A DNA stretch of 64,000 nt from Fibrobacter sp. (GTDB lineage: Bacteria > Fibrobacterota > Fibrobacteria > Fibrobacterales > Fibrobacteraceae), in NCBI GenBank assembly GCA_017412605.1, contig JAFPWY010000010.1, positions 62,001 through 126,000 on the forward strand, written 5' to 3'. The notes beneath the pieces were generated by a model. It ran no database searches. It saw only the letters and a list, made by a program, of their open reading frames with translations, and was not told the origin of the DNA. Positions 33,761 through 42,269 of the stretch are shown piece by piece. A program made the position numbers and the translations under genes. Positions within the stretch are counted from its first letter, which is position 1, and the number at the start of each line of letters is the position of its first letter.

Positions 33761-34929
33761 AACGCTTGATATATCTTGAATATCGCGAGTATCTTCCCGA
33801 TAATCGCCGGGATTCCCGGACAAAGGAAGCACAGGATAACGCGTGTTACGCGGTTTTTCCACCAGCGCTTCACCTGCCAGACATCGTCGGCCAGCGTTTC
33901 CATCTCCTGCACGCGGGGCGGTCGCATGTACACCTGCGTAAGTGCCGTGAAGAATCCGACGCCCACAAGCGGGGTAAGCCCGGTAAAGGGAGCCATGACC
34001 AGTGCTACGAGAATGGTGAGCGGGTGCCCGCCGGCGATAATCGTGCCGAGCATGGCGCCGCCGCCCGTGAGCATTGCCCACTGGAGACTGAGTTCCCCGG
34101 CTTTCTTGAAACCGGCTTCGTAACCGACGAAGATAATGCTTGCGATGATGGCGATGGGGATGGCCCAGCCGATGATTTTCCAAATGGGGGAACCCTTGGG
34201 GATGACGCAAATGGACTCCTCGCTCGGGATTTCCTTGTTGGTCTCGATGATGTTCGCGATGCCCCTCATGTGGCCTGCGCCGACGACAGCGACAATCTTC
34301 TTGCCGGGGGCGCTCTTGATTTTGCTGGCGAGGAACTGGTCGCGCTCGTCGATGAGCACCTGCTTCACTTCGGGGAATGACTTGCCGAACTCCTGCATCA
34401 TGCTGCTGAGGGCGTCCTGTTCCTTGATCTTGTCCAGTTCTTCTTCGCTGATTTCGGTTTTGTCGAAAATGCTTGCAAAAAGTCCGCCCAGGAGGCTGAG
34501 CTTGCGGTACCAGGGGGTGCAGGCCCAGGTGCGCTTGAGCGTAATCTTGATGTCCCGGTCTGCCAGTACCAGTTGGGCGCCTTTGCTTTCGGCGGTTTCG
34601 GCGGCTTCCTTGAGCTCGGCACCCGGCTTTACGCCGGTCTGTGCGCCCATGCGCTTTTGGTAAGACCCGAGCACGAGGTTTGCGATGAGTGTCGCAAGCT
34701 GCTTCTTCTTGATGACCTGCTTGAGGTCGGTGTTTTTCCAGCGGTCGGGCTCCTTGAGCGACTTGAAACGGCCTTCGTCGAGTTCAACGCAGACTGTGTC
34801 CGGGGATTCCTTTTCGATGGTCTCGCGGACCAGCTCCTTGGAGTTCTGGGAGATGTGTGCCGTGCCGATGAGGATGATTTCGCGCCCGTCGGCCGAGTTT
34901 ATACGGTAAATGTCTGCGTTTTCGCTCAT
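33757..34929 (-). CDS. TraB/PrgY-family membrane protein
   Basis: A 390-aa protein. The N-terminal TraB domain has IILIGTAHISQNSKELV (GTAH motif, residues 20-25), CVELDEGR and VAVVGAGHMRGI (about 220), the conserved His/Glu pattern thought to form a metallohydrolase-like site. The C-terminal half is a membrane domain with about four hydrophobic segments (IIGWAIPIAIIASIIFVG, MLTGGGAMLGTIIAGG, ILVALVMAPFTGL and a last one near 375). Relatives include Enterococcus TraB/PrgY, which reduce peptide pheromone activity, and many archaeal proteins. The function here is unknown. CTAAATTA lies upstream on its strand. Confidence 0.87.
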   Translation of the reverse strand: MSENADIYRINSADGREIILIGTAHISQNSKELVRETIEKESPDTVCVELDEGRFKSLKEPDRWKNTDLKQVIKKKQLATLIANLVLGSYQKRMGAQTGVKPGAELKEAAETAESKGAQLVLADRDIKITLKRTWACTPWYRKLSLLGGLFASIFDKTEISEEELDKIKEQDALSSMMQEFGKSFPEVKQVLIDERDQFLASKIKSAPGKKIVAVVGAGHMRGIANIIETNKEIPSEESICVIPKGSPIWKIIGWAIPIAIIASIIFVGYEAGFKKAGELSLQWAMLTGGGAMLGTIIAGGHPLTILVALVMAPFTGLTPLVGVGFFTALTQVYMRPPRVQEMETLADDVWQVKRWWKNRVTRVILCFLCPGIPAIIGKILAIFKIYQAF

Positions 34930-35065
34930 AATGGGGGCTAATTTAGAAAAAGTAGTGCCGGTTGGTCGATGGACGATTTCTCCAAGATAAATTTTATTTA
35001 ATGTTTACGGAAATCTCGTAAAAATGTGTATATTTGATGCGGGATTATTTTTCGGAGGTCTTCCT

Positions 35066-35677
35066 ATGAAAAAAATTATATTGGGTCTTTCTTTTGTTGC
35101 AATGATTCTTTCCGCCTGTGCGGGTTCTTCGAAGGATCCTGAACAGCTGGATAACGCCCTTGCCGGATTCGCGGCTTGCGTGCAGAGTTCCCGTTGGCAA
35201 GAAGCCCTTGATTATGTCACTCAGGACGAGGCTTATGCGATTAGCCCCGATGGCTATGAGTTTAAGGAAGAATACAAGGTGGCTGCTCGCCGTCTTCCGC
35301 TCTCGACTCTCCGCAAGGCCGGTCTCGAACTCGACCGTCATGGCCGTCTGGTCGGTATCAAGAAGGCCATGGACGAGGCCAACGAACGTTACGTGATGTC
35401 TGAAGATCAGGCCAAGGTCGGCACCAACCTCAAGGAAATGGAAGATGCCCGCATCAAGCGCCGTATCGAAGAAGGTCAGAAGATCTTGAAAGGCGAAGAG
35501 GAAGAAGCCAAGGCCGAACCGGAAGTCGAAGTCTTCACCAACAAGTTGACCGACGAAGAAAAGCGCAAGTATGGCAGCACCCGCGACCTGCAGGCTCCCG
35601 AGGCCTACAACGAGCCGGATGAGGATGAGGAACGCGCCAAGGAAGAAATTCACGGCGACTACGAAACCGACTATTAA
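35066..35677 (+). CDS. Small lipoprotein with charged helical C-terminus
   Basis: A 203-aa protein. Signal peptide IILGLSFVAMILSAC-AGSS, with lipobox Cys about residue 17. Residues 25-90 form a small folded domain (FAACVQSSRWQEALDYVTQDEAYAI). From about 95 the sequence is Lys/Glu-rich and probably coiled coil, with LKGEEEEAKAEPEVE and an acidic tail DEDEERAKEE. Strong Shine-Dalgarno GGAGG. The function is unknown. A second small lipoprotein with the same type of leader follows after a hairpin. Confidence 0.72.
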   Translation: MKKIILGLSFVAMILSACAGSSKDPEQLDNALAGFAACVQSSRWQEALDYVTQDEAYAISPDGYEFKEEYKVAARRLPLSTLRKAGLELDRHGRLVGIKKAMDEANERYVMSEDQAKVGTNLKEMEDARIKRRIEEGQKILKGEEEEAKAEPEVEVFTNKLTDEEKRKYGSTRDLQAPEAYNEPDEDEERAKEEIHGDYETDY

Positions 35678-35713
35678 TCCAGAAACCTTAAATTAGTTTG
35701 TTTGTTGTGCGGG

Positions 35714-35737
35714 ATCCCCGATTCGTTCGGGGATTTT
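35714..35737 (+). terminator. Hairpin between two small lipoprotein genes
   Basis: Stem ATCCCCGA-ttcgt-TCGGGGAT with only four T after it, so termination may be partial. It lies 10 nt before the next Shine-Dalgarno (GGAGG). Confidence 0.6.
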
Positions 35738-35752
35738 GCATTGGAGGTAGAT

Positions 35753-36175
35753 ATGAAACGTTGCTTGATTTTCGTTGCCCTGCTTGCGGCAATGATGCTT
35801 TCTGCCTGCGGTGATAATGACAACTATATTACGTCCGGCCCGCGCGCTTACAAGGTCACGTTTAACTATTTCTACAGCCAGGAATGCGATTACGATGCCT
35901 TTGGTGATTATGGTTGCTACGAGGCCCGGTCGCTTTCTAGATCCTTTTCCATCTCGTTACGCATCGAGGACGATGGCTATGCCGTCTTGATTTTCGATAA
36001 GGACAGGTACGTCTATTACGGTGACGAGTACGAGAGGGGTGCAGACGATAGGGGCTACTATTTCCAGTTCCCGGTTGAGGGTGGGCTCCTGACTGTGTTT
36101 GATGACGGCTCCGAGGCCATCTACTCCCAGTATGATCCCCTGGTCGAGTACCATTACTATTATAATCTGTACTAA
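35753..36175 (+). CDS. Small Tyr/Asp-rich lipoprotein
   Basis: A 140-aa protein. Signal peptide with lipobox SAC-GDND (Cys about residue 19). The rest is rich in Tyr, Asp and Phe (FNYFYSQECDYDAFGDYGCY, VYYGDEYERG, ending YHYYYNLY), suggesting a small beta-sheet domain exposed at the surface. A Cys pair (QECDYD...YGCYE) may be disulphide-bonded. GGAGG Shine-Dalgarno. No family recognised. Confidence 0.7.
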   Translation: MKRCLIFVALLAAMMLSACGDNDNYITSGPRAYKVTFNYFYSQECDYDAFGDYGCYEARSLSRSFSISLRIEDDGYAVLIFDKDRYVYYGDEYERGADDRGYYFQFPVEGGLLTVFDDGSEAIYSQYDPLVEYHYYYNLY

Positions 36176-36203
36176 AACGGGCCATTTAGCTCGGCTCGGC
36201 CAT

Positions 36204-36226
36204 GTCAAAGCGTAAATCGCTTTGAC
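36204..36226. other. Perfect 9-bp hairpin upstream of cmk
   Basis: GTCAAAGCG-taaat-CGCTTTGAC without a following T run. It could be part of a dispersed element or a transcript-end structure for the upstream lipoprotein gene. Confidence 0.5.
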
Positions 36227-36261
36227 GCGGCACTCGCCTTTTGCTAAATTTGACCCCACTC

Positions 36262-36930
36262 ATGAGTAGTTCTGAAAATTTTGTTATTGCCCTGGATGGG
36301 GGCTCCGGTACCGGGAAGAGCACGACCGCGAAGATCGTGGCCAAGACCCTCGGTATCACTTACCTCGACACGGGCGCCATGTACCGCGCCGTGACGCTTG
36401 CTGCCCTCGACAAGGGACTGCCGGCCGAGGAAGGCCCGGCGATGGACGAACTGCTCTCTAACCTCACGCTCGGGTTCGACTCCGAAAACCACATCCTGAT
36501 TAATGGCGTCTCCCGCGAATCCGAAATCCGCGGGATGAAGGTCTCGAGCAACGTGAGCGTCTACTGCGCCCTCCCGTCGGTCCGCGCCGCGATGACCAAG
36601 CAGCAGCGCGAAATCGGCAAGAAGCAGAGCTGCATCCTGGACGGCCGCGACATCGGTACAGTCGTTTTCCCCGATGCGAAGTACAAGTTTTTCATGGTGA
36701 CGGACGTGAAGGTCCGGGCCGAACGCCGCTACAAGGAACTCCTTGAAAAGGGCGAGAAGGTTACTCTTGAAGAGGTCCTCCAGAACCTGGTCGAACGCGA
36801 CCGCCTGGACTCCTCCCGCGCGAACGCCCCCCTCAAGAAGGCGGACGACGCAATCGAAATTGACACTACACACATCTCAATCCAACAACAGGTGCAAAAG
36901 ATTCTCGACTACGTAGGTGTAGTGGCGTAG
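36262..36930 (+). CDS. cmk: Cytidylate kinase
   Basis: Phosphorylates CMP and dCMP. A 222-aa protein. ALDGGSGTGKSTTAKIVA is the P-loop (about 9-26), LDTGAMYRAVTLAAL follows, then ILDGRDIGTVVFPDA, and RDRLDSSRANAPLKKADDAIEIDTTHIS closes the fold, all standard. CTAAATTTG lies 9 nt before the ATG at 36262 and there is no Shine-Dalgarno; an in-frame upstream codon at 36241 is inside that element. It precedes rpsA, the classic cmk-rpsA arrangement, but with a 130-bp spacer filled by repeats. Confidence 0.96.
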   Translation: MSSSENFVIALDGGSGTGKSTTAKIVAKTLGITYLDTGAMYRAVTLAALDKGLPAEEGPAMDELLSNLTLGFDSENHILINGVSRESEIRGMKVSSNVSVYCALPSVRAAMTKQQREIGKKQSCILDGRDIGTVVFPDAKYKFFMVTDVKVRAERRYKELLEKGEKVTLEEVLQNLVERDRLDSSRANAPLKKADDAIEIDTTHISIQQQVQKILDYVGVVA

Positions 36931-36976
36931 CCTTGAGTCTTTTAACCATAACAATCAACAGGAGTTCATAATTAAA

Positions 36977-37034
36977 ACTAGCCAATACCTCTAGCCTCTA
37001 GATTCTAGATCCTAGATCCTAAACACTAGACTCT
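36977..37034. repeat. CTAG-rich 7-bp-period array before rpsA
   Basis: Seven or more heptamers of the CTAGCCT, CTAGATT, CTAGATC and CTAGACT type in register, without a purine arm. It lies 26 bp before the rpsA start, probably inside its 5' leader. Confidence 0.8.
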
Positions 37035-37060
37035 AATTACGAATTCCAAGAAAAAATCAT

Positions 37061-38863
37061 ATGTCTCAAAATCTCAAATTCGGAACTCAAGAAGATCTCG
37101 CTGAAATCCTCGCCGCTCAGGGCGAATGCAGCCCGGACTTCCGCAAGGCCAACGCTGACGTCTATGCCGGTATGGACTGCCTCGAACAGGGCAAGCTCGT
37201 CATGGGCAAGATCAGCCAGGTGAACGACCAGGAAGTCCTGATCGACGTTAACTACAAGTCCGAAGGTGTTATCGACCGTGCCGAATTCAAGGACACGGAC
37301 TCCCTCGAAATCGGTTCCGAAATCGAAGTGTTTGTCGAAAAGCTCGAAGATGAAGACGGCCGTCTCATCCTTTCGAAGCAGAAGGCCGACTTCGTGCGCG
37401 TGTGGGACCGCATCCACGCCGCTTTCGAAAACAACGAAGTCGTGCGCGGTACGCTCACCAAGCGTATCAAGGGCGGTGTGGTTGTCGACCTGTTCGGCAT
37501 CGACGCCTTCCTCCCGGGTTCCCAGATCGACCTCCGTCAGATCCCGGACATCAACGCTCTCATCGGTCAGGACTTCGACCTCAAGGTCATCAAGGTCAAC
37601 AAGGCCCGCCGCAACATCGTCGTGTCCCGCCGCGTCGTTCTCGAAGAAGAACGCAACAAGCAGCGTGGCGACGTTCTCGAAACTCTCGAGAAGGGTCAGG
37701 TCCGCAAGGGTATCGTCAAGAACATCACCGACTTCGGTGCGTTCATCGACCTTGGCGGCGTAGACGGCCTCCTCCACATCACCGACATGAGCTACAAGCG
37801 CATCAACCACCCGACCGAAATGGTCCAGCTTGGCCAGGAAGTCGAAGTCATGGTGCTCGACTTCAACGACAAGAAGGAACGTATTTCTCTCGGCATGAAG
37901 CAGCTTAAGCCGCATCCGTGGAAGGATATCGCCGAACGTTATCCGGAAGGCGCTATCGTTAAGGGTAAGGTTGTTTCCATTACCGATTACGGTGCATTCG
38001 TCGAACTGGATTCTGGCGTCGAAGGCCTCATCCACGTTTCCGAAATGTCCTGGACGCAGCATGTCAAGCACCCGTCCAAGATCCTCACCGTTGGTCAGGA
38101 AGTCGAAGCTGTCGTTCTCAAGGTCGAAGAAGATGCCGAACGCATCTCTCTCGGCATGAAGCAGCTCGAATCTGATCCGTGGGATTCCATCGAAACTGAA
38201 CTTCCCCCGGGTGCCCGCGTGGTCGGCGAAATCCGCAACATCGCTTCCTTCGGCGCCTTCGTCGAAATCAAGGAAGGTGTGGACGGCCTCATCCACGTGT
38301 CCGACATGTCCTGGACCAAGAAGATCACTCACCCGAACGAAATGGTCAAGAAGGGCGACAAGGTCGAATGCGTCGTGCTCGCTGTCGATAAGGAAAAGCG
38401 CCGCATTTCTCTGTCCATGAAGCACCTCACCGAAGACCCGTGGGATTCCATCGAGACCACTTACCCGGTTGACTCCGAAGTCAAGGGCAAGATTGTCCGC
38501 ATGCTCGACCGCGGCGTCGTGGTTGAACTCGCCGACGGTATCGAAGGCTTCATCCCGGTCTCCAAGCTCACCACTGAATACATCAAGGTTCCGGCCGATG
38601 CATTCAAGGTTGGCGACGAAGTTCCGGCTGTCGTGACCGAAATCGATCAGAACAACCGCAAGATCTTCCTCTCCGTGGTGGACTACTTCAAGAACCGCGA
38701 ATCCGCCGAGCTCGCCGCTTGGATGGACTCTCACAAGCCGGGCGAAAACGGCACCACGATCGGTGACGCTGTCGCTCCGAAGAAGAAGGCCACTAAGAAG
38801 AAGGCTGCTGAAAAGCCGGCCGAAGAAGCTGCTGCTGAAGCTCCTGCTGAAGAAGCCAAGTAA
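37061..38863 (+). CDS. rpsA: 30S ribosomal protein S1
   Basis: A 600-aa RNA-binding ribosomal protein that helps mRNA bind to the 30S subunit. Six S1 (OB-fold) repeats run from about residue 45 to 555; repeats 3-6 show the clear GxVxxITDYGAFVELxxGVEGLIHVSEMSW pattern spaced about 87 residues. A Lys/Ala/Glu-rich tail (KKKATKKKAAEKPAEE) ends the protein. Codon use is strongly biased, as expected for high expression, which also creates a long shadow ORF on the other strand. It ends at a terminator. Confidence 0.97.
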   Translation: MSQNLKFGTQEDLAEILAAQGECSPDFRKANADVYAGMDCLEQGKLVMGKISQVNDQEVLIDVNYKSEGVIDRAEFKDTDSLEIGSEIEVFVEKLEDEDGRLILSKQKADFVRVWDRIHAAFENNEVVRGTLTKRIKGGVVVDLFGIDAFLPGSQIDLRQIPDINALIGQDFDLKVIKVNKARRNIVVSRRVVLEEERNKQRGDVLETLEKGQVRKGIVKNITDFGAFIDLGGVDGLLHITDMSYKRINHPTEMVQLGQEVEVMVLDFNDKKERISLGMKQLKPHPWKDIAERYPEGAIVKGKVVSITDYGAFVELDSGVEGLIHVSEMSWTQHVKHPSKILTVGQEVEAVVLKVEEDAERISLGMKQLESDPWDSIETELPPGARVVGEIRNIASFGAFVEIKEGVDGLIHVSDMSWTKKITHPNEMVKKGDKVECVVLAVDKEKRRISLSMKHLTEDPWDSIETTYPVDSEVKGKIVRMLDRGVVVELADGIEGFIPVSKLTTEYIKVPADAFKVGDEVPAVVTEIDQNNRKIFLSVVDYFKNRESAELAAWMDSHKPGENGTTIGDAVAPKKKATKKKAAEKPAEEAAAEAPAEEAK

Positions 38864-38888
38864 GCTACATTCTTCAAAAGCTTAAAGG

Positions 38889-38923
38889 AATCCCGTGGGT
38901 AAAACCGCGGGGTTTCTTTTTTT
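38889..38923 (+). terminator. Terminator of cmk-rpsA
   Basis: Ten-pair stem AATCCCGTGG/CCGCGGGGTT with two G-U pairs and loop GTAAAA, followed by a T-rich run. Confidence 0.85.
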
Positions 38924-38944
38924 GCCGATTGCTATTTTTTTTCT

Positions 38945-40021
38945 ATGGAAAAACGAATTCGAGAATTGGATGTGCTGCGCATCCTTGCAATGCTGCTCGT
39001 GATAACGTACCATTTCGGGTATGAGTATGCGGCGGCGGGCTTGCCCTGTTTTAACTTGTTCTGCAAGACCATGAACTACGAATTCGGAAATGTCGCCGTC
39101 ACGATATTCATTGTGATTTCCGGCGGAATGCTTTATAAAAAGTATGGCGTCATAGGCAGGGGACAAGGCGAATGTTCGGTGAAGACATTTTATATGAAAC
39201 GCGCCAAGGCGATTTATCCCCCGTTTTGGATTGCGAACCTCTATATTCCTTTGACGATGCTCCGTCATTTTATTGTTGAAGGAAATGCGTTCTTTTTGGG
39301 CTCCCCGTTTTCGATTCTGCTTACGCTTGTCGGATTTGACGGCTACATGAAAGGGTATGGGTTTGTCACGTATGTTTTTTGCGGAGACTGGTTCGTGGGT
39401 GCCATCGCGCTGCTTTACCTACTTTACCCGTTATTGGCCTACTGCTATTGGAAACGACCTGCAGTAACGTTGTTTGTACTTGTGGTGCTTTACTGCTTGC
39501 AGTTCCTGATTCCAGCCCAATACGATGAACTCTTTAATTGCCTTCCGGTTACGATTGCGTTAAAGTTCTGCATCGGCTTTATGTTGATAGAAAATCTTGA
39601 ACGCCTTAAGGATTGGCGTGTCGCTTTGGTCTCTACCGTCCTGTTCGCAGGACTTACATTTGTTGATATTCCCGGCCGTGTCAAGGCGGACGCCATTGGG
39701 AGCGTTGCCGCCATCGCGTTGTTCGCCGTCGTTTTCTATATCGCCCCGTACCTGCTGCGATTCCGGGCGTTGAGCACCCCGGTGCAATGGCTCGTTCCCC
39801 TCTCGTACTGCGTGTTCCTTGTGCAGCATGTGGGGATTATGTGGGTGCAGATTGCCTCTGTCAAGATTTTCGGGAGAATGCACTGGCAGTTTACGGAGTG
39901 GAATGTCCTGGCCCTACTTGCTTTTACCATGGTTGCCGTCGTACTGGCCGCCTGGATATTGAAGCGGGTCAGCGACTGGTCCGTTGACCGCATATCGAAA
40001 TTTCTATCTTGCAAGGCATGA
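38945..40021 (+). CDS. Acyltransferase-3-family membrane protein
   Basis: A 358-aa protein with about ten membrane helices. It starts RIRELDVLRILAMLLVITYHFGY, the PF01757 signature with catalytic-type His in YHF. Such enzymes O-acetylate or otherwise acylate extracellular polysaccharides, lipids or peptides. The substrate is not inferable; no polysaccharide gene is adjacent. CTATTTTTT lies just before the ATG. The stop overlaps the coaBC start (ATGA), an unusual coupling with a cofactor-synthesis gene. Confidence 0.88.
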   Translation: MEKRIRELDVLRILAMLLVITYHFGYEYAAAGLPCFNLFCKTMNYEFGNVAVTIFIVISGGMLYKKYGVIGRGQGECSVKTFYMKRAKAIYPPFWIANLYIPLTMLRHFIVEGNAFFLGSPFSILLTLVGFDGYMKGYGFVTYVFCGDWFVGAIALLYLLYPLLAYCYWKRPAVTLFVLVVLYCLQFLIPAQYDELFNCLPVTIALKFCIGFMLIENLERLKDWRVALVSTVLFAGLTFVDIPGRVKADAIGSVAAIALFAVVFYIAPYLLRFRALSTPVQWLVPLSYCVFLVQHVGIMWVQIASVKIFGRMHWQFTEWNVLALLAFTMVAVVLAAWILKRVSDWSVDRISKFLSCKA

Positions 40022-41355
40022 ACTTGGCCGGAAAGAAAATCCTTCTCGGGGTCTCGGGCGGTATAGCCGTCTACAAAGCCTGCGAGCTGTTGCGCCTTTT
40101 GCAAAAGAAGGGTGCCGAGGTGCGCGTGTGCATGACCGAAGCTGCCACCGAATTCGTGGCTCCGCTAACGTTTGCGAGCCTTTCCAAGTGTCCCGTTTAC
40201 CAGAAGAACGGGGCTGTCGAGGCGCGCCCATTCCAGCATATCGATTTCCCGCACTGGGCCGACCTCTATCTCGTTGTGCCCGCAACCGCAAATGTCATCG
40301 GAAAGTTCGCCTGCGGAATCGCCGACGACCCGGTGAGCCTCTGCTTCATGAGCTGTACCTGCCTGCGCGTGGTGGCGCCCGCGATGAATGTTGCGATGTA
40401 CAACAGTCCTGCCGTAAAGCGCAACCTCGAAATTTTGCGCGGCTTCGAAAACACGGTGGTCCTTGAATCCCCGGCCGGCGAACTCGCTTGTGGCGAAGTG
40501 GGGCAGGGCCGCCTGATGGAACCGGCAGAGATTGTGAAATTTTTGGAAGGGGAAGGCTTTCCCCTCGCTGCAGCCGCTTGCGCGTCTTCCGCTACCCCTT
40601 CTCCTAGGGGAGTATCCCCTAAGACCCCCGTACCGCCGGCCATTCCCGTCGCAGCAGACGTTCCGCCGACGCAAGACGATACTCTCCCCGGTCACGGCAA
40701 GAAGGTGCTCCTCACGGCGGGTCGTACCGAAGAGGCCATCGACCCGGTCCGTTATATTTCCAACCGCAGCAGCGGCAAGACTGCCGTCGCGCTTGCCTCG
40801 GTATTCTACGCGAACGGCTTTGAGGTCGAAGTCGTCGCGGGCCCGATGGAGGCCGCGTTCCCGGGCGGTGTCGCGGTTTCCCGCGTCCAAAGCGCCCGGG
40901 AGATGCACGACGCGGTGATGTCAAGGCTTTCTAACGTGGACGCCGTCGTGCATTGCGCGGCGGTAGCGGACTACCGCCCCGCCCACGCGGCCTCCGAGAA
41001 AATCAAGGACAGCCGGAGCCAGCTCACGATAGAACTTGTTCCCAATCCGAACATCCTGCGCGACTGTGTTGCGGCTCGCGCATCCCAGTCTGCCGCCGGA
41101 GCGGCGCGACAGGTCATCGTGGGGTTCGCTCTTGAAACCGATCATTTCAAGGAGCATGCCTCCGAAAAGCTTACGAAGAGCGGCGCCGACGCTCTGCTCC
41201 TCAATGCCCCGGTCGCAAGCGATTCGGGGTTCGGTCACGACTGCGTGCGTTACGCTCTGGTGCGCCGCGACGGCACTGTCCCCGAAATGAGCATGGGCTC
41301 CAAAGTGGACTTGGCCCAGGAAATTGTAGATTTTGTCTTGGAAAAACTCGGCTAG
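40018..41355 (+). CDS. coaBC: Phosphopantothenoylcysteine decarboxylase / phosphopantothenate-cysteine ligase
   Basis: A bifunctional 445-aa coenzyme A enzyme. The N-terminal flavin-dependent CoaC half has LLGVSGGIAVYKACEL, HIDFPHWADLYLVVPATANVIGK (catalytic His, PATAN) and CTCLRVVAPAMN. The C-terminal CoaB half begins at about 235 with LLTAGRTEEAIDPVRYISNRSSGK. Between them (about 185-230) is a Pro/Ala/Ser-rich linker whose DNA (about 40590-40640) is a palindromic repeat read in frame, giving PSPRGVSPKTPVPPA. I chose ATG 40018; a TTG at 40009 is possible. It is coupled to the preceding acyltransferase gene. Confidence 0.95.
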   Translation: MNLAGKKILLGVSGGIAVYKACELLRLLQKKGAEVRVCMTEAATEFVAPLTFASLSKCPVYQKNGAVEARPFQHIDFPHWADLYLVVPATANVIGKFACGIADDPVSLCFMSCTCLRVVAPAMNVAMYNSPAVKRNLEILRGFENTVVLESPAGELACGEVGQGRLMEPAEIVKFLEGEGFPLAAAACASSATPSPRGVSPKTPVPPAIPVAADVPPTQDDTLPGHGKKVLLTAGRTEEAIDPVRYISNRSSGKTAVALASVFYANGFEVEVVAGPMEAAFPGGVAVSRVQSAREMHDAVMSRLSNVDAVVHCAAVADYRPAHAASEKIKDSRSQLTIELVPNPNILRDCVAARASQSAAGAARQVIVGFALETDHFKEHASEKLTKSGADALLLNAPVASDSGFGHDCVRYALVRRDGTVPEMSMGSKVDLAQEIVDFVLEKLG

Positions 41356-41368
41356 ATAGGTTTTTGAG

Positions 41369-42250
41369 ATGTCAGAAGAATACGACTTTGGAGAACTCCG
41401 GAATTATTTGCGCGGCCAGATCGACCTGGGCGATGCCGAGTTGTTTTTGGACGAACCGTGGGCGTTGACCCGCGGCAAGTCTCGTCCGGCTCCCGCCCGC
41501 CCGGTTCCGGCGCCGGCTCCGCAGCCGTCGGGGATCTCGGAGATTTTCGACGATTCCGGCCTGTTCGGAACACCTTCCGGCGCTCCCGCATTCAAGCCTG
41601 CAGCATCGTCGCCTGCTCCTGCTATGGCGACCCGTGAGCCTGTTGCACCGGCAGCTCCGCTGGCGGCGCCTGCCCCGCGTGCGGTCAAGAAGATTGTCGC
41701 CGAGTACGAATCGGCCGATTCCCTCGATTCCTTTTATACGTTGCTCAAGAAAGACGTCCTCTACGCACGCGCGGCAGAGGTCCCGCGGTACGCGGGCCCA
41801 CAGGCTCCCCGTCTTTTGTTCGTTCTCCCGGCCCAGCGGGCGGGCGAGGACTGTTCCAATTTTCTCCAGGGTGCGCCGGGCGAGATGCTCGTCCGTCTCT
41901 TTGCGAACCTGGATGTCGATGCCGCCTCTATCGGTGTCACTTACTTTTTCAAGGGCGCCCCGCGCACCATCTCCCCGCTGCTTGAGGCTTCGTTGCGCAA
42001 GATGCTCGCGAAAGAGATTGCGCTTGTCCAGCCGAGTCTCGTCGTGACCTTCGGCGAACCCCTGTTCTACCAGGTGTTCGGCAAGGCGAAACCCTTTGCA
42101 GATATGGCCGGCTCCGATCTGGAATTCGGCGGCGCACCCGCGATGGCGCTTGCCGACCCTTATGCGATGGTCAACGACAAACAACTCAAGTGGCTTACGT
42201 GGAAGGTTCACATTCCGCGCTCGACTCGCTTTGCTAAACCGCAATCGTAA
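41369..42250 (+). CDS. Uracil-DNA-glycosylase-superfamily-like protein, degenerate
   Basis: A 293-aa protein. Residues 1-35 (YDFGELRNYLRGQIDLGDAELFLD) resemble the N-terminus of family 4-like glycosylases. A Pro/Ala-rich linker covers 35-110. The C-terminal part resembles the glycosylase fold: RLLFVLPAQRAGEDC where a GEAPG-like motif is expected, GVTYFFKG in place of the TNVVKCRPP strand, and PSLVVTFGEPLFYQVFG matching PKVIVALG. The Fe-S Cys ligands are missing. It may be catalytically inactive or have another activity. It sits directly between coaBC and dnaB in the same direction. Confidence 0.6.
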   Translation: MSEEYDFGELRNYLRGQIDLGDAELFLDEPWALTRGKSRPAPARPVPAPAPQPSGISEIFDDSGLFGTPSGAPAFKPAASSPAPAMATREPVAPAAPLAAPAPRAVKKIVAEYESADSLDSFYTLLKKDVLYARAAEVPRYAGPQAPRLLFVLPAQRAGEDCSNFLQGAPGEMLVRLFANLDVDAASIGVTYFFKGAPRTISPLLEASLRKMLAKEIALVQPSLVVTFGEPLFYQVFGKAKPFADMAGSDLEFGGAPAMALADPYAMVNDKQLKWLTWKVHIPRSTRFAKPQS

Positions 42251-42269
42251 CTATATTTTATTTTGATTT

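Noticed and set aside
36931-37060. Leader of rpsA as a riboswitch or S1 autoregulatory element
   Set aside because: Apart from the heptamer array I see no conserved riboswitch fold or clear S1-binding structure; this cannot be decided by eye.
37037-38734. 565-aa open frame opposite rpsA
   Set aside because: It shows a false repeat pattern that reflects the six S1 repeats on the other strand. rpsA is unmistakable.
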